DNA of 64,000 bases from Ascaris suum (Eukaryota > Nematoda > Chromadorea > Rhabditida > Ascarididae), in contig CM024173.1 in NCBI GenBank assembly GCA_013433145.1, forward strand, positions 2,389,101 to 2,453,100, in the 5' to 3' direction. Position numbers and translations under genes: made by a program. Under the pieces are notes generated by a model, which did no database searches, had not been told where the DNA came from, and saw only the letters and a list, made by a program, of their open reading frames with translations. Of this stretch, positions 1 to 12,300 are shown one piece after another; within the stretch, counting starts at the first letter, position 1; every line of letters starts with the position of its first letter.

Positions 1-1475
1 CCTCCTCCCCCCCCCCACCCTTTTTTTCTATTCCAGTTAGACTTTTTGAGTGGAAATTTGATGACTCGGGTTCAAGTTTTCTGCTTTATGTGATCTGTAT
101 AATACAGAAGATCGCAAGCTATTTTACCATTTCGTTCACATTATCTCAAGAACGCTTCGCTTGATTCGGGTCGTTTTTTCTTTAAAACGCTGGAAATTCC
201 ATGCTTACGAGACCCATTGTTTTTGGTGGATGTATTGCGCTTCTGGATTGAGGTATTCTGGATAATATGGGTTTTCCATAGCTAAGCACTCTTGCCGATA
301 TCTTTTTGTGTGTTTGTCGCAATATGTTCATCTTTTTTGCATTACCTGTGCGACCATGTGACGCATGTTGTCGGCTGTATGGCAAATGACGAAGAAATCC
401 TGAATATGAAAATTTTTCTGGAAAATGTCGTGGCATTCGACGCGCCAGACAAGTCTTTTGGAAGGACCATAACGTGTGTGGGGGGGGGGGGCAGTTTTTC
501 CGTAATTTTTGGAAATAGCGTTGCACGTCTAAATAGAAACAAATGTGGGAGAGTCACAGAAATTATTTTATTCTCTTCCTATAACACAGCTGCATGCTGA
601 AGAAGGCAGGGGTTTCAAGGGTGGAGGCAGCCCTTTTTGCATCAGTCCTTCTTCGAATTATGTTCACTTTCTTATGAAGAACATTTAGAAAGGTTACAGG
701 AATCTATTCTATTCTATTTAATACAGAAGATCGTAAGACATTTTACCCTTTCGTTCATGCAGAAGGCGCGAGTCCGTTATCCATATCTTCGTCTTCTGCG
801 TGTCCGAGGGCCGAAGGCGTGAGTCTGTTGAGTATCACTTGGCCTAGTGCCTTTCTATGATTTGGTGAGTGATGTGGTCTGTGAGAAAAGATGGGGGGGG
901 GGGGGTGGCGCAGCGGCGCGTGCGTTGATGTGCGCGTCCCTGATTTCTAATATGTCATATCTCAACCCCCGATGGACGAATTTTGACCCGCTTTCTTGAA
1001 AGATACTTCGCGTAAGATGTGGAAAAGTGTGATACGTGAACAAGTGTAACACGCGCTAGTTATCATCAGAAAGAAAAAAGCATCGTCTCTTATTTCGATG
1101 TCTTCGATATCGCTCAGCTTCCGTAATGTTTTTCTTTTCGTTTTTCTTCCGTCGCTTTATATCAGGAGAAGTATTCGTAGTACTTTTCAGCTCCTTGTTT
1201 TTTAAAATTTTTTTCACCTCTAGAAAACACTCAGATCTGCGCACATTTTGCTGTTGCAGAATTGTGTCTGTATATTTCAGATTCTGTGAGGCGCATAGTT
1301 CACATAACTTCGACGCATTAAATTATTGTCACTAATTTAGTAGATAGATTTGAGCATGTCTGCATGCCACACACTCTCCTTTTCTATTTCTTTCTTTTTT
1401 TTGAAGCACAGTTTCAGAAAAACGCACGCTAACATATGCATATCACGTTTTGCCAATGGTATGTGTTGAGTTGAG
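1..1475. other. Intronic or upstream sequence of the UCKL1-like gene
   Basis: No exon could be supported here. The first recognisable UCKL1 exon opens at 1476 in mid-protein, so this stretch is probably intron, with the P-loop kinase exons further left, outside the window. It holds a C run at 7-16 and G runs at 480-491 and 893-905. Short open frames on both strands show no family resemblance. Confidence 0.5.
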
Positions 1476-4400
1476 GTGTTTGTGGACACTGACCCGGATA
1501 CACGTCTGGCGCGGCGTCTAAAAAGAGATACGGAAGAGAGGGGTCGTAAGGTGGAGGGCATTCTGGAGCAATATTTGCGATTCGTGAAGCCCGCTTTCGA
1601 CACGTTCATAGCGCCGGGTATGAAGTGTGCTGATATCATTGTACCTCGTGGTGGTGAGAACGAGGTGGCAATCGATCTCATCGTGAAACAGGTCAAGACA
1701 CAACTTGCTGAAAGAGGTGTGCGTCCTATTACCTTTTCATCATTTCATTTCTCATTGTCTTGTGCATAGACGTTTCGTCCGTGCTGGAATTCTGCTTTCC
1801 ATTAGAAACGGTCGTCATTGCCATTTCATTCATCGGAACTTGGATTGGGAAGGTTGTTAAGCCGTGGGTTAGTGGCCCAAAGTGGCTTACTTTGGCCTTA
1901 TCTGTTACCTGCTTGTGATAAGCCACCTTAGAATCCGTCATCTGTCTATAAGGTACATACCGGTTCTTCCCTGAGGATTCAATAAGTAGTTCATTTTTTC
2001 ATCCAGTTTTCAAACGAGCAATCCAGAATCGCTGCGATACAGTTAGAGAAGACATAGATGATAATATCGTTAGATGTATATGTGAACGTTTTGCTTTCTA
2101 ATAAGGTTAAGGTGGTTTGTTATTGAACGTCGGCGGATTGCAGTGTGAAGGGTGATATTTCATAGGCTACGATGCATCGAAAAACCCGAATCTACAAAGG
2201 GCGGACATGGTTCATCGCAGCTTTCCCCATCAATTGCCAAGCTCTTTGCATATTGTGCCGCAGACTCCGCAGGTGCGAGGACTGCATACTTTTATACGCA
2301 ATCGCAAAACCCCAGGTATTTGTTTTCATTGCTACACAACAAAGTCAACAAAAGCTTAATTCCTGAGGGGGAGGGGGGGGGGGGTTGGGGGTTAGAAGGT
2401 TGGCAAAAACGCCGTTGATATAATTCCGTTGCGATTAACATAAGAAGGACTTCCTTCCAGTGCATCCGAAGAGAGCTTATCCTATAAAGGACGGCTTTAA
2501 AATGGGTTTTCTTTGGTATGTTTCCTTTTTTTAATGGAGAGTAAGAATCTATCATTTCATAAAGTGGCGAATGTTTTTCACCATTGATGATGTTCAGAGG
2601 GGAAGTGCTTTCTTGACGATATATTTAATTTGGGGAAATGCTTCTGACTGAGATTTTGCACTCAATTTTATAGGGGAAGAGGGGGGGGGGGGGGGGGGGA
2701 GAGGGCAAAGCGATATAGGTGAGCTAACGCTAATGAATATTGCTTATATGTAAAAACACCTTTGTAAAGCATTTATGATTGCAAATATTCGAATCTAAAT
2801 TGCAGAGATGAATTCATTTTCTATTCGGAACGTCTAATGAGAATCTTAATTGAAAATGCGATGAACTTCATGCCGTTCAAAGATGTTTCTGTCGAAACGC
2901 CTAGTGGAAAGACGTAAGTGCTATTTTCGTTTTAGTTGCTTTGCCGTTTACCGCTCAATATATGCTGGCTGGCCTATATTAGAAGATGGTAGTGTGGTTC
3001 CTATCACATGCAGCCAACCTGAGAAATCAATCAATACGTGACTTCCAGGTTATGACAGGTGTGGATAAAAAGCCGGACTAAACGTTCTTCTGGGATTTTT
3101 TACCTTAAGCTTGGATATGGAAAAAAGTTGGTACCGCTAGAGTAGTCTGCAGTTGAGTTACAACCGCGGAAGGAAATATTGGTAGTGCGTATCGGGAAGG
3201 TGTGAGTATGGTTGAAGGTACTGAATTATGAGCATTACATGTTTTAGTTGGATAATGGTGAATTAAAAATATGAAGAAAAATAAATAAGTAAATAAATAA
3301 AAACGGCCAATTGGTTTATCGTGATATATAGTTAATGTACCCTTTGCAATAGTCGTTTTCTGCAGGTACACATAATGTGGGTATTTTTAACTATATGTGG
3401 TGATAAATGAAAGACTTATGTGCAAGTGATATATAATTTTTTAATGAACGGTGGTTGTCACTCAGATATGGACCGCAATGAATTAGGCTATAAAAGCGAA
3501 AGGTGTTAGCTAGCTAGGCACTAAACTGAGGGGCCCACTCGAGTGAAATCTTGTCACATCTAGACGTATGATTGGTATGCTTGCTAACTGAATGAATGTA
3601 TCTGTTGAATACAAATTAAAGGTGAAGAGACTGGCTAACGGACACCAAAAACTAAGTGGCTGCTGGTAACTGGGCATGCCACAAGCGATGTTTTATAATG
3701 GAATGTTTGTGTCACTGTTGTTGCTTTACAGGACATGAACAGCATTAATGTCTTTCTTTTAACGTTACAGTTAGCGCAGGTTTAGTTTTGCTATTGCTTT
3801 GTAGACGCTGTGAATCTAAGGCGTCAAAAGCTGCTGCTTTGGTGCTTCTAAGTCGAGTTGATGCTACAAGATCTTTATTTTGTCTGATGCCTCAGGTCCT
3901 GCTTATTGATGGAATCAGTGAGTCAGTCTTGACTGACGTGTTGCAGTTTTTCGGGAAAGCGCTGCACGGCTGTGATATGTGGCGTGGCTATCATGCGTGC
4001 TGGTGAAACAATGGAGAACTCGTTAAGAGCGGTGGTCAAAGATTGTAAGATGGGTAAAATTCTTATTCAGACCAACGAGAGAACAATGGAGCCGGAGTTG
4101 TATTACTTGCGTTTGCCGAAGAATGTTCAACAATACAAAATTCTTCTAATGGACGCTACCGTTGCTACCGGTTAGTAGCGATATTTTATTTTTGGCTAAT
4201 ATTGGGGAAAAGAAGAGTTATCGATGCAATAATTTCTGGTCTAGCATCATTTGAAAACAACGATCATCAATAAAGATTTCACGAGAATGCCATTGATCGC
4301 CCGTTTTGCCTCACATCGGGGCAGATAAAGAAATGGAAAGAGGGGATAGTGCAGCAGCCTTTCTCATAGTGACATTTGAAAATATGGATAAGTAGACTCC

Positions 4401-5378
4401 TGGAAAGCTTTATGCAGGAGCGGCAGCGATGATGGCAATCCGCATTCTGCTGGATCATGACGTACTCGAAGAGAATATAATCCTCATATCACTCCTTATG
4501 GCCGAAACGGGAGTACATTCGCTTGCTTACGCATTTCCTAAGGTGAGTTGTCAAGTGAATGCGGTATTGAGGTTCTCGAACGGCTGGCCAAGTTGCCAAA
4601 CGAGGCGGAATATTTGAATGGTAAAGCGCCACCGTGGATAATATGCGGAGGAATTCGGACTGCTTAGTCTCGCAGGGCATCTTTGATGGATGTAGCATAT
4701 TTCGGTAACCAGAATGAGGTGAAAATTATGAAACAGTTCTTATAGCGGTAATAACGCCATCGAGTTATAGGGATGATGTTACCATGCAAAAGCTTCCTGA
4801 TAGAAGAATTGGGCGCTTGCTGTGTTGGGCAAAGGGAGAAGGAAAGGGGGAATAAATGTGTATGGCTGTTACATTGATAGGAAGGAAGAGAAGAATGGTT
4901 AGCATCCAGTTCTCGTGGACGTTTCATATTATGGAATGCTTTAAAGGTGACTCTGTTGACGACGGCGGTTGATGCTCATATAAGTGAGTCGTATTACGTT
5001 ATTCCCGGGATGGGTAATTTCGGTGATCGTTATTTCGGTACGGAAGCGGTGGCGTTTTTCGACGATAATTCCGACACGGAGGATGCAACAACTTCTCAAA
5101 ATACGGACGAGTGCAATAATTCAAACAATGATGATCGTGGTAATATCACAGAGACTGCTTATGTAAACAATCTTCAAAGTACGGACGCTGATCGGAATCA
5201 GAATAGAAGTGATGAAGGTGATTCTGGGGAACGTGATGATTTAGAGATTTCCCAGAAGACTTTGGATCTTGATAGTCCTCAAAGTTCCGGCTATGGAAGC
5301 AACACTCAGGAAAATATTGCTGAGGATAGCCCTGATAGTGTCGATACTGAGCATAGCTATCAGAGCAGCTGTCAATAG
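1476..5378 (+). CDS. Uridine-cytidine kinase-like protein, 3' part (UCKL1 type)
   Basis: Exons 1476-1716, 2166-2315, 2808-2913, 3947-4170, 4418-4542 and 4947-5378 join in phase. UCKL1 proteins couple a uridine/cytidine kinase domain to a C-terminal uracil phosphoribosyltransferase-like domain, in pyrimidine salvage. Exon 1 gives the end of the kinase ([17 protein letters not shown], then ADIIVPRGG). Exon 2 carries [11 protein letters not shown], the linker conserved in UCKL1. Exons 3-6 give the phosphoribosyltransferase-like domain: [23 protein letters not shown], the PRPP-loop region [31 protein letters not shown] and [17 protein letters not shown]. After this comes an acidic Ser/Asn-rich tail of roughly 95 residues. 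The start and the ATP-binding P-loop lie upstream of the window. Exon 3 joins in frame only if its acceptor is the AG ending at 2807, just after a more usual-looking CAG. Identification is firm; exact edges of exons 1 and 6, which use TTGAG and TTAAAG acceptors, are less so. Confidence 0.93.
2681..2699 (+). repeat. Run of 19 G
   Basis: Longest G homopolymer in the window, in an intron of the UCKL1-like gene just before exon 3. Capable of forming a G-quadruplex. Confidence 0.95.
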
Positions 5379-5685
5379 TACAATGCCAGCAGCGTTAGAG
5401 AGATGCTAATGGCAGTGCAATACGAAGTTATACTGTCATTTCTGCTCTTGTTACTAGTCGATGTTGTGGTCAATTGAATTGTCTTCTTCACAACTTTCAT
5501 ATATTTCGGGTCAATAGTGAAGTCTTTTTCTTTTATGGCGATATGTCGGCGTGTTTTCCGAATATTTTACTCGCTTATATTTCGGTTTGTTGGTTCGCTT
5601 GTTCATTTCTAATCGTTCATTTCGTTGAATATAAAGGCGATGAGTGAGTGCAAATATGAGATACTCTCATGAATTCAAATTTCTT

Positions 5686-5691
5686 AATAAA
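5686..5691 (+). terminator. Polyadenylation signal AATAAA for the UCKL1-like gene
   Basis: A canonical AATAAA lies about 310 bases after the stop codon at 5376-5378, on the same strand. It is the first well-placed candidate and would give a 3' UTR of ordinary length. Confidence 0.5.
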
Positions 5692-5848
5692 GAGCGATCT
5701 AATTGATTGCTATGTTTAATTATCAGTGGAATGTATTATACGGCTATTTGAGTTTTAGTTAGTTACATAAATGAATTCCATAGGAAATAGGCAGTAAATC
5801 TTTAATGATCGGTTGATAATAACGTCTTCAAATTTTTCTTAACTTAGC

Positions 5849-5863
5849 GGGGGGGGGGGGGGG
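5849..5863 (+). repeat. Run of 15 G
   Basis: Homopolymer in AT-rich sequence downstream of the UCKL1-like gene. Confidence 0.95.
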
Positions 5864-7117
5864 TAAATATAACATTATAAACTGTTTTTCCTAATTTGAT
5901 ATTTAAGAAATTCGTAGAAGATGTCTGAAATTAAGAAGGGGACGCATATCGGGATTGAATAGAAACAAAGAGAGGAGAGAGTTGGATGAATAGGAGATTT
6001 ATCGTCTTCTCGAAAGAGTTTCTCAAGAAATATCTTGGATGTGATGTTTTTTTGTAAATAGTAGAGATTATTATCGTTGTGGCAAACAAAGATCACCCCG
6101 CAGAGAACTTCAAAACTGTGGTGTGCAGCCGATAGTGAGAATCGGAGTTGCACACTCGTTCACCAATGTTGCAATAAAGGGATTTGCACAGTTTGTGATA
6201 ATGAAGATATTTCAACCCTTTCGAACTCTCATTAAAGTCAGATAACTTCTGCAATTTTCTCTGGCGGAGATAATAAGAGGTTCATCTTTCTGTGTTATAG
6301 AGCTTCTTTAAAACGTATACCTGTTTGCTGCTGTATCAGATGAGATTGGCAGTGTTTAGTGGATGGTGCTAAGGAGAACGAAGTCGATTGCCGTAACGAA
6401 GAAAAGCATTTGTATTGTCACCTCTCTCCATTACTGTCTCATACTATAGTGAACTGGGATCTAGATAAATAGAACGAAAAGAAGCCGATGTTCTTGCAAA
6501 ATTTCTGTTTCTTTCTTTCTACGAAATTCTAAACGCTTCTCGAAGTGTGGAAAGCTTATTCTTCTATTTTTAGCTGGCGATTGCAGAAATTCATTTCTAC
6601 TATTCTCTATGTTCTAAAATTTTTGATACGTTTCTATGAAAGCAGAATGTAAATTGCGATGAACGGCACAGAAGTCACTATCATCGAAGATGCTGTTCGT
6701 AAGAGCTATGCAGAGGGAGGTGGGAGAGGAGGGGGAAGGAATGGGAGGGATATCCCTTTGCAGGAAAGGGAAATTAGTCTTCCCTGTCATGAGGAGGATA
6801 GAATAGGAAACGTTCTTTTGGCATATGATGAAGTTGAACTAGAATGCTTACTTATGATTTATTAATGCTTTTTTTTTCTCTGCATATATTTATTATTAGG
6901 ATTATATTTATTCATTATCGGGGCTTATATCGCTTTAATTTTTCTTTCCCACGGATTATTTGCTGTTCTCTTGCTATGTCTTTAATTTTATTGAATTTCG
7001 AATATATCGCTATTTCTTTCGCGATTTCGGAAGTGTTTTTCAATATTTGCTTATTTAAATTTGATAATGATTCTTTCCGGTTTCTTATTTATAATTCGAT
7101 CCAAATTTGATAATCTC

Positions 7118-7135
7118 GGGGGGGGGGGGGGGGGG
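7118..7135 (+). repeat. Run of 18 G
   Basis: Homopolymer in AT-rich spacer. Confidence 0.95.
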
Positions 7136-8703
7136 AAACCTGGAATATGCAAAAAAAATATTTTCAATTCTTGCGGTATAAAGCTGGTTCGAAACTTTTA
7201 ATTCTTATTTTCGTTTGGGAAATTTAGAGGTAAGTCAAACTATAAACAGCGCTATAAATTGTTGCAATAATCCTTTCAATTGGAATAAAATATTGAGATG
7301 TTTTTATTTTACGATATATCGGCTTGAATTTACATATATGAAGTTCCAATTATGTGTATTTGATTGAGAATCGGGTATCATTCTTGTCGTCGTTAATTTC
7401 ATTTCAATAATTAAATGAACTATAGAAAAGTTGATTGGAAATAATTTCATTACTGAGTTAAATAGAAAGAAATTTATAAATTCGTTGAATCCGCACAAAA
7501 TCTGGATAATTGCAATTGCGCAAAATTTGAATAATTGCAATCGCATGAAATTTGCATAATTGCAGTTGCATAAAACTCGAATAAATGCGGTTGCACAAAT
7601 TTTCAGTACCTCAATCTCTGATGATAAATTTTTATTTGCTTATATTGAATGAGTGGGGTTTATGGTGAAAAAATTTGCATTTTTGTGCAATATTTGCATT
7701 ATTAATTTAATGTTAATTATTCTTTTATCTATATTCATCTCATGTTTGCGTATTGTTTATTATTATCTATCGCTTTGGCTATGTTTTATTTCGCTTTTTT
7801 TTTTTTTAAAATCAGATCTTTATGCTATGCCAATGCATTGTATCATATAACATTGGCGATAAATTTTTCATGTGGTTTTTTTTCTTTTTTTTATCATTGT
7901 CATAGATTGATTGCTGCGTATGGTTATTTCGACCAAGACTTTTCACGTATCTTTTGTCCGGATGACCGGATTTGTTCAGTTAGCCGACATTCGTCTAACA
8001 CGCAGTTGTGTATTGGTGGTTAGATACGGTGTCAGAGTATTCATTTACTCTGTTTTATCGAGCGATCGCCACCGGATAGCTAGGAGAAGTGTGTTGCATT
8101 ATGATGAACGGCTACTGATCATTTAAAGAATTGAGGAACGATCATACTTCAATGGCGAGAGATCGTTGAATGATCAAGTTGAAAGGGAAACGAATATAAA
8201 TATCTATTTTCCCTTTCGCTTTTTGCGTTAAACAACTTGGCACATGTTGAACAAGAAAGATGAAGGTTGCATTATTGTGGTTATTATACAGTAATAGTGT
8301 TTTGGCATAAATAGTTACAACACTACTACTCTATGAAAAATATTTTCATACTGAAGCCGATCGCTTTGAAAAAAAAACGCATTTCCGGCTCCGGCAACGT
8401 TGACAGGTGGTTGACAATTTGCCAGGAAAATGTACATTTATAGAGTTGCTAAATAAGGATGCCGTCTATCGTTTTTCTATCATTTACGAGGCGCATGCAG
8501 CGCACACTTAACCATTTCATTTGTACACTTGTCCGGATTCGTAATAGGTTGATATAAGTTTTCAATGCGTTTATGCTTTTCTTTTTTTCTGAACGGTGTC
8601 ATTGATGATTCAGCCAATTAAGCGTCAAGCTTCATAGTCCCACTTCACAAATGTTTCGTTGTGCTGTTTTTGTGTCGCTGAAGCCGCTCATTGAGGCGGT
8701 CAG

Positions 8704-9118
8704 TTGGATGCTAAGACGGATGCAATAAGCCAAGAAGTTGCTGATGACAGTGCACTTCTCCGAAAACACCATCTTCGATTTTATTTAGTGATGAACGCTT
8801 GCGTTTTTCAAGTCGTGTTTCTTGAGTACAAGTTCTTGAATATTTTGTTCGATCTTGCAGTGTTGATTGTTCTACCTCGATTTAGCGGTATGATGTTTTA
8901 CAGTAAGAGTAGTTCTTTGTATTCATTTAGTGTATGCTAAGCATATGGTGCAAAATAAAGAAGAACGGATAATGTGGCACCTAAATTATTCTTAAGTATG
9001 GCACAGGAAATAGTAATGTTGGTGAATTTTTACAAAGAGGCTTTAACGAAGAAATGTTTTTTCTCAGCGAAGAGTTGTTCATGAATTAGAAGTGCTGAAA
9101 AAGAAATCAATCCTCTGA
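8704..9118 (+). CDS. Candidate two-exon 3' end of a small unidentified gene
   Basis: Two segments look like exons. 8704-8787 follows a CAG and reads LDAKTDAISQEVADDSALL onward (28 codons) to a GTGATG donor. 9068-9118 follows a good acceptor (TTTTCTCAG) and reads RRVVHELEVLKKKSIL before TGA. Both are phase 0, so they can be joined; the product would be charged and helix-prone. No family was recognised and no start exon was joined. The stop lies about 190 bases before the UFD1 start, a spacing typical of nematode operons. The small size and lack of homology keep confidence low; chance open frames are the alternative. Confidence 0.3.
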
Positions 9119-9311
9119 ATATTGAATTGCCATATTCTTTTCTCAAAGAAGAAGCTATTCAAATGGGTTCACACATATAGCGTTTTATCTAGAAATTAGG
9201 GTCTTGGTGATGTTGATGTGGCTCACATTAATGCGGCACAATGTTGTATCATCACTATTTCTTTTATAAACTACATGATATAAGAAGCTTGAGGATACAA
9301 CTTGTGGCAGG

Positions 9312-12300
9312 ATGTTTGACGGTCTCGGTGGTATGTTGTTTGGTGGTCCGGTGCGACCATTCGATATGCAATTACGATGCTTTTCTGCACCATTCTATGG
9401 GCGTGCAGATTCCGATAAAATCAATGAGTTGAATCATGGTGGCAAGGTGAGCGCAAATTGTAAGGTTTTGTGAAAGTGATGAGCGCATAAAAAGTCTTAG
9501 AGTGAGGTGAAGGTGCTAGATTTGGAGTTGAAGTTAGTGTTCATTCTTCAAAGTATCGAATATTTGGCATGACAGGTTTTTTCTGCCTTTCATCCGTAGT
9601 CCCAGACTGTAACAGGTTTCGTTTGTCTAGTTTATTGTCGGTCGTTATTTTATTATCGTAGTTATCCGTGTAATTTTTGTTGTACTTATCTAAGGAAACA
9701 GTATAAGTGCTCTTTGAAGTGAGACATCAAGTTTAAATATTCTTCGCCTATTCAAAAAGGGTCCGAATTTTGTGACTCCCGATTTCTTGAATTCCGAAAG
9801 GAAATTATCGACTTGTAGGTGATAGTATCTGCAAGTACTGTCCCTCAGCATAACACACTTTTATAGCTTTATTATCACAGCACATAACAGATATAATAGT
9901 TTTTATAATAGATCCGGATGTCGTTCTAAAAGATGCACACCTCTCAGATTCTATTACCGCCGTCTGCATTGGATTTATTGGTACGTTTGAATATCGAATA
10001 TCCGATGATGTTCAAAGTGAGCAGTATCAATGAGCCACAACGTTTCACTCATTGTGGCGTGTTGGAGTTTCTTGCCGAAGAAGGACGTTGCTATTTACCG
10101 TCATGGGTATGTTTGACTTCTTTTATTGTCTCTTGTTTAAAGTTTTGAATTGACTGAGAGCAATATGACACATTGATTTTCCCCAGTGGAAACTACTATG
10201 CCCAGAGTGGTCATGACAGCTGTTTTCGCATATAAAGGGTACCCTTAATTGAGCTGCTGTTATCTTCCTTTGATAGAGATGTGCATAAGTCATGCCGCGA
10301 AAGGATGCAGAGAGGATCGGGTGGGGTGGGGGGGGGGGGGATGGGGAGGGGAGGGATTCGAAGGTGTGACTTCTGTTGCAAAATCGGCGAAGATTTACGG
10401 TCTCCTTACATCTATTGCTGACTGTAGCACAGAGTTTGACCTATTGCACTAATTTAGAACAAACAACGGAGAGAAACCATTTTGTAGATGATGCGTCAAT
10501 TGCATCTCAGCGAGGGTGATTGTATACGTGTCACGTACAGCTCATTGCCAAGCGCCACTTATGCCAAATTCAAGCCACAATCGACCGATTTCCTTGCCAT
10601 CTCGAATCCAAGGGCTATGCTTGAAGTCGAACTAAGGAAGTTCGCATGCCTTACTAAAGGTGACGTCATCGCAGTTCAGGTACCATCCAGTGTCATTATC
10701 GTCACTTTCACCTCATTCCAGTTAACGAATCGTGCGCTTCCATTTCGCTAAAATATAGGTTTATAACACGATTTCCATATAGTACTAAGTGGGGGAGTAC
10801 CTGTGCTTAAGTTAATTGATGAAAGGGAGAGAAGGTAGTAATGATAATGGGAGCAGGTGATACCCAAGCATTGACTAAACATATTTGCTCTCTTTTTTCT
10901 ACAAGAAACAATAAAGCGGAGAGAGAGGGGAACCGGAGGAGTTGACGTTATATCAAGAGCGTCGAAGAAAGTCGGTATACATGATTGTTTATTGATAAAA
11001 GCAATAAAAAGATTCCGCTAACGCAGATTCAAAGAAAAGTTTACAGCCTAATTCGCATGTGACATATTTGATGCAGTGAATAGAAAAAAGATTTAATTTT
11101 GTTCTCGAGGAGCAATTTTAGCGAATAGAATATATCGGACCTTTTGCATTGGAAATGTGTCGCGGAGCTAATTTGCATATAGCATAGATGCATCGTTCAA
11201 GCAGCGAGCGAATTATTGCCTTACAAGTCTCTTTTAAAGGAATGGTAATATTATTTCTCTTCCAGAGGATAGTGTTCTTCATTGTTGAAAGTATGGACGA
11301 TTCTCTCCCTCGTTTCCAGACAGTTTATGGTGTGTCCATTTTTGAGGAATACAAGGGGCACCTGTACGGCTATTACTATTGTGGGTATTGGTGATAAGAT
11401 AGGTGATGTGGACCTTGTATCAGCACAAGTTCGTTTTTGGTGCATACCGTTTCTCCAGTAAAAAAAAAGTAATTATATCTGCAGTACAACGAGCAGCTCC
11501 TCGAATTTCTGGTGATGGAAGTGAAGCCGGGCAATGCAGTCGCTATTATTGAATGCGACATGAACGTTGAATTCGATGCACCAGAAGGATACGTCGAGCC
11601 GTCTGTTTCTGGTGCCTCTAGCACGTCAACAAAGGTTTGATTAGCGTTTTTATCCACATTGTTCCATAGATAACCACAGTTTATTTGTTCTCATGTTTCA
11701 TAGGCAGAGGATTAAAAGACCTCAATTGTTGTATTTTATCAGATGGTCATCCTGATAGCTTCGTCGAATAGGCATCGGTCGCAGACCTCTTCGAACGTTT
11801 TACTTGCTTTCGGTTGACATGCGGGAGATAGCACCGCCGTCTTTTCCAAGTGCGGAGGTGATGAGCTTATTGAAGCTATCGGTGAATAGAAGTGAACTTT
11901 TCAAATCAATATTCTAATTTCATTGCCTATATTGTCGACTCGTTCCTATTCTCTGCGTTAATTTTCATCAACGGATTCGTTGCAGCCGTCGGCGCCACCT
12001 CGAGTGCCGAGTGTGGGAAAAGGCTTAGTTGCCCATCCGAGAAAAAGTTCACTGCGTTCACTGGAAGTGGTCATCGACTGGATGGAAAAACGAAATCGCA
12101 GACTTCGTTAGCAGAACTTGCGGATTCCGAGAACAAGCTTCCACAGCTTGTTGTCGAGACCAATTATGAGCCGGGATCACTCACGTTTGTCCGGTTTGTT
12201 ACTCGTTCAGTTCCTTGTGCTTCTATGAGAGCAGTTTTGTACGTATTTATGTGAGTGACGAGCGGAGCATTCTGGTTGTGGTAGCCTGATATTTGCTGCG

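Larger units (their letters stand above)
5700..8700. other. AT-rich spacer between UCKL1-like gene and UFD1 neighbourhood
   Basis: Mostly low-complexity AT-rich sequence with G runs at 5849-5863 and 7118-7135. A short ATG-led frame at 6659 (starting MNGTEVTIIEDAVR) precedes a possible GTAAGA donor and could be a first exon, but no partner exon in matching phase was found. Nothing else here could be supported. Confidence 0.4.

Noticed and set aside
292..600. Plus-strand frame containing FDAPDKSF, loosely like the FDHPDAFD block of uridine kinases
   Set aside because: Only a few residues agree, neighbouring kinase motifs are missing, and the frame runs into a G homopolymer; probably chance.
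2801..2807. Use of the CAG at 2805 as acceptor of UCKL1 exon 3
   Set aside because: It breaks the frame with exon 2; the AG two bases later gives the conserved DEFIFYS run exactly.
11188..11445. Frames on both strands between UFD1 exons 3 and 4
   Set aside because: Exons 3 and 4 encode adjacent residues of the conserved protein, so this is intron; no independent homology.
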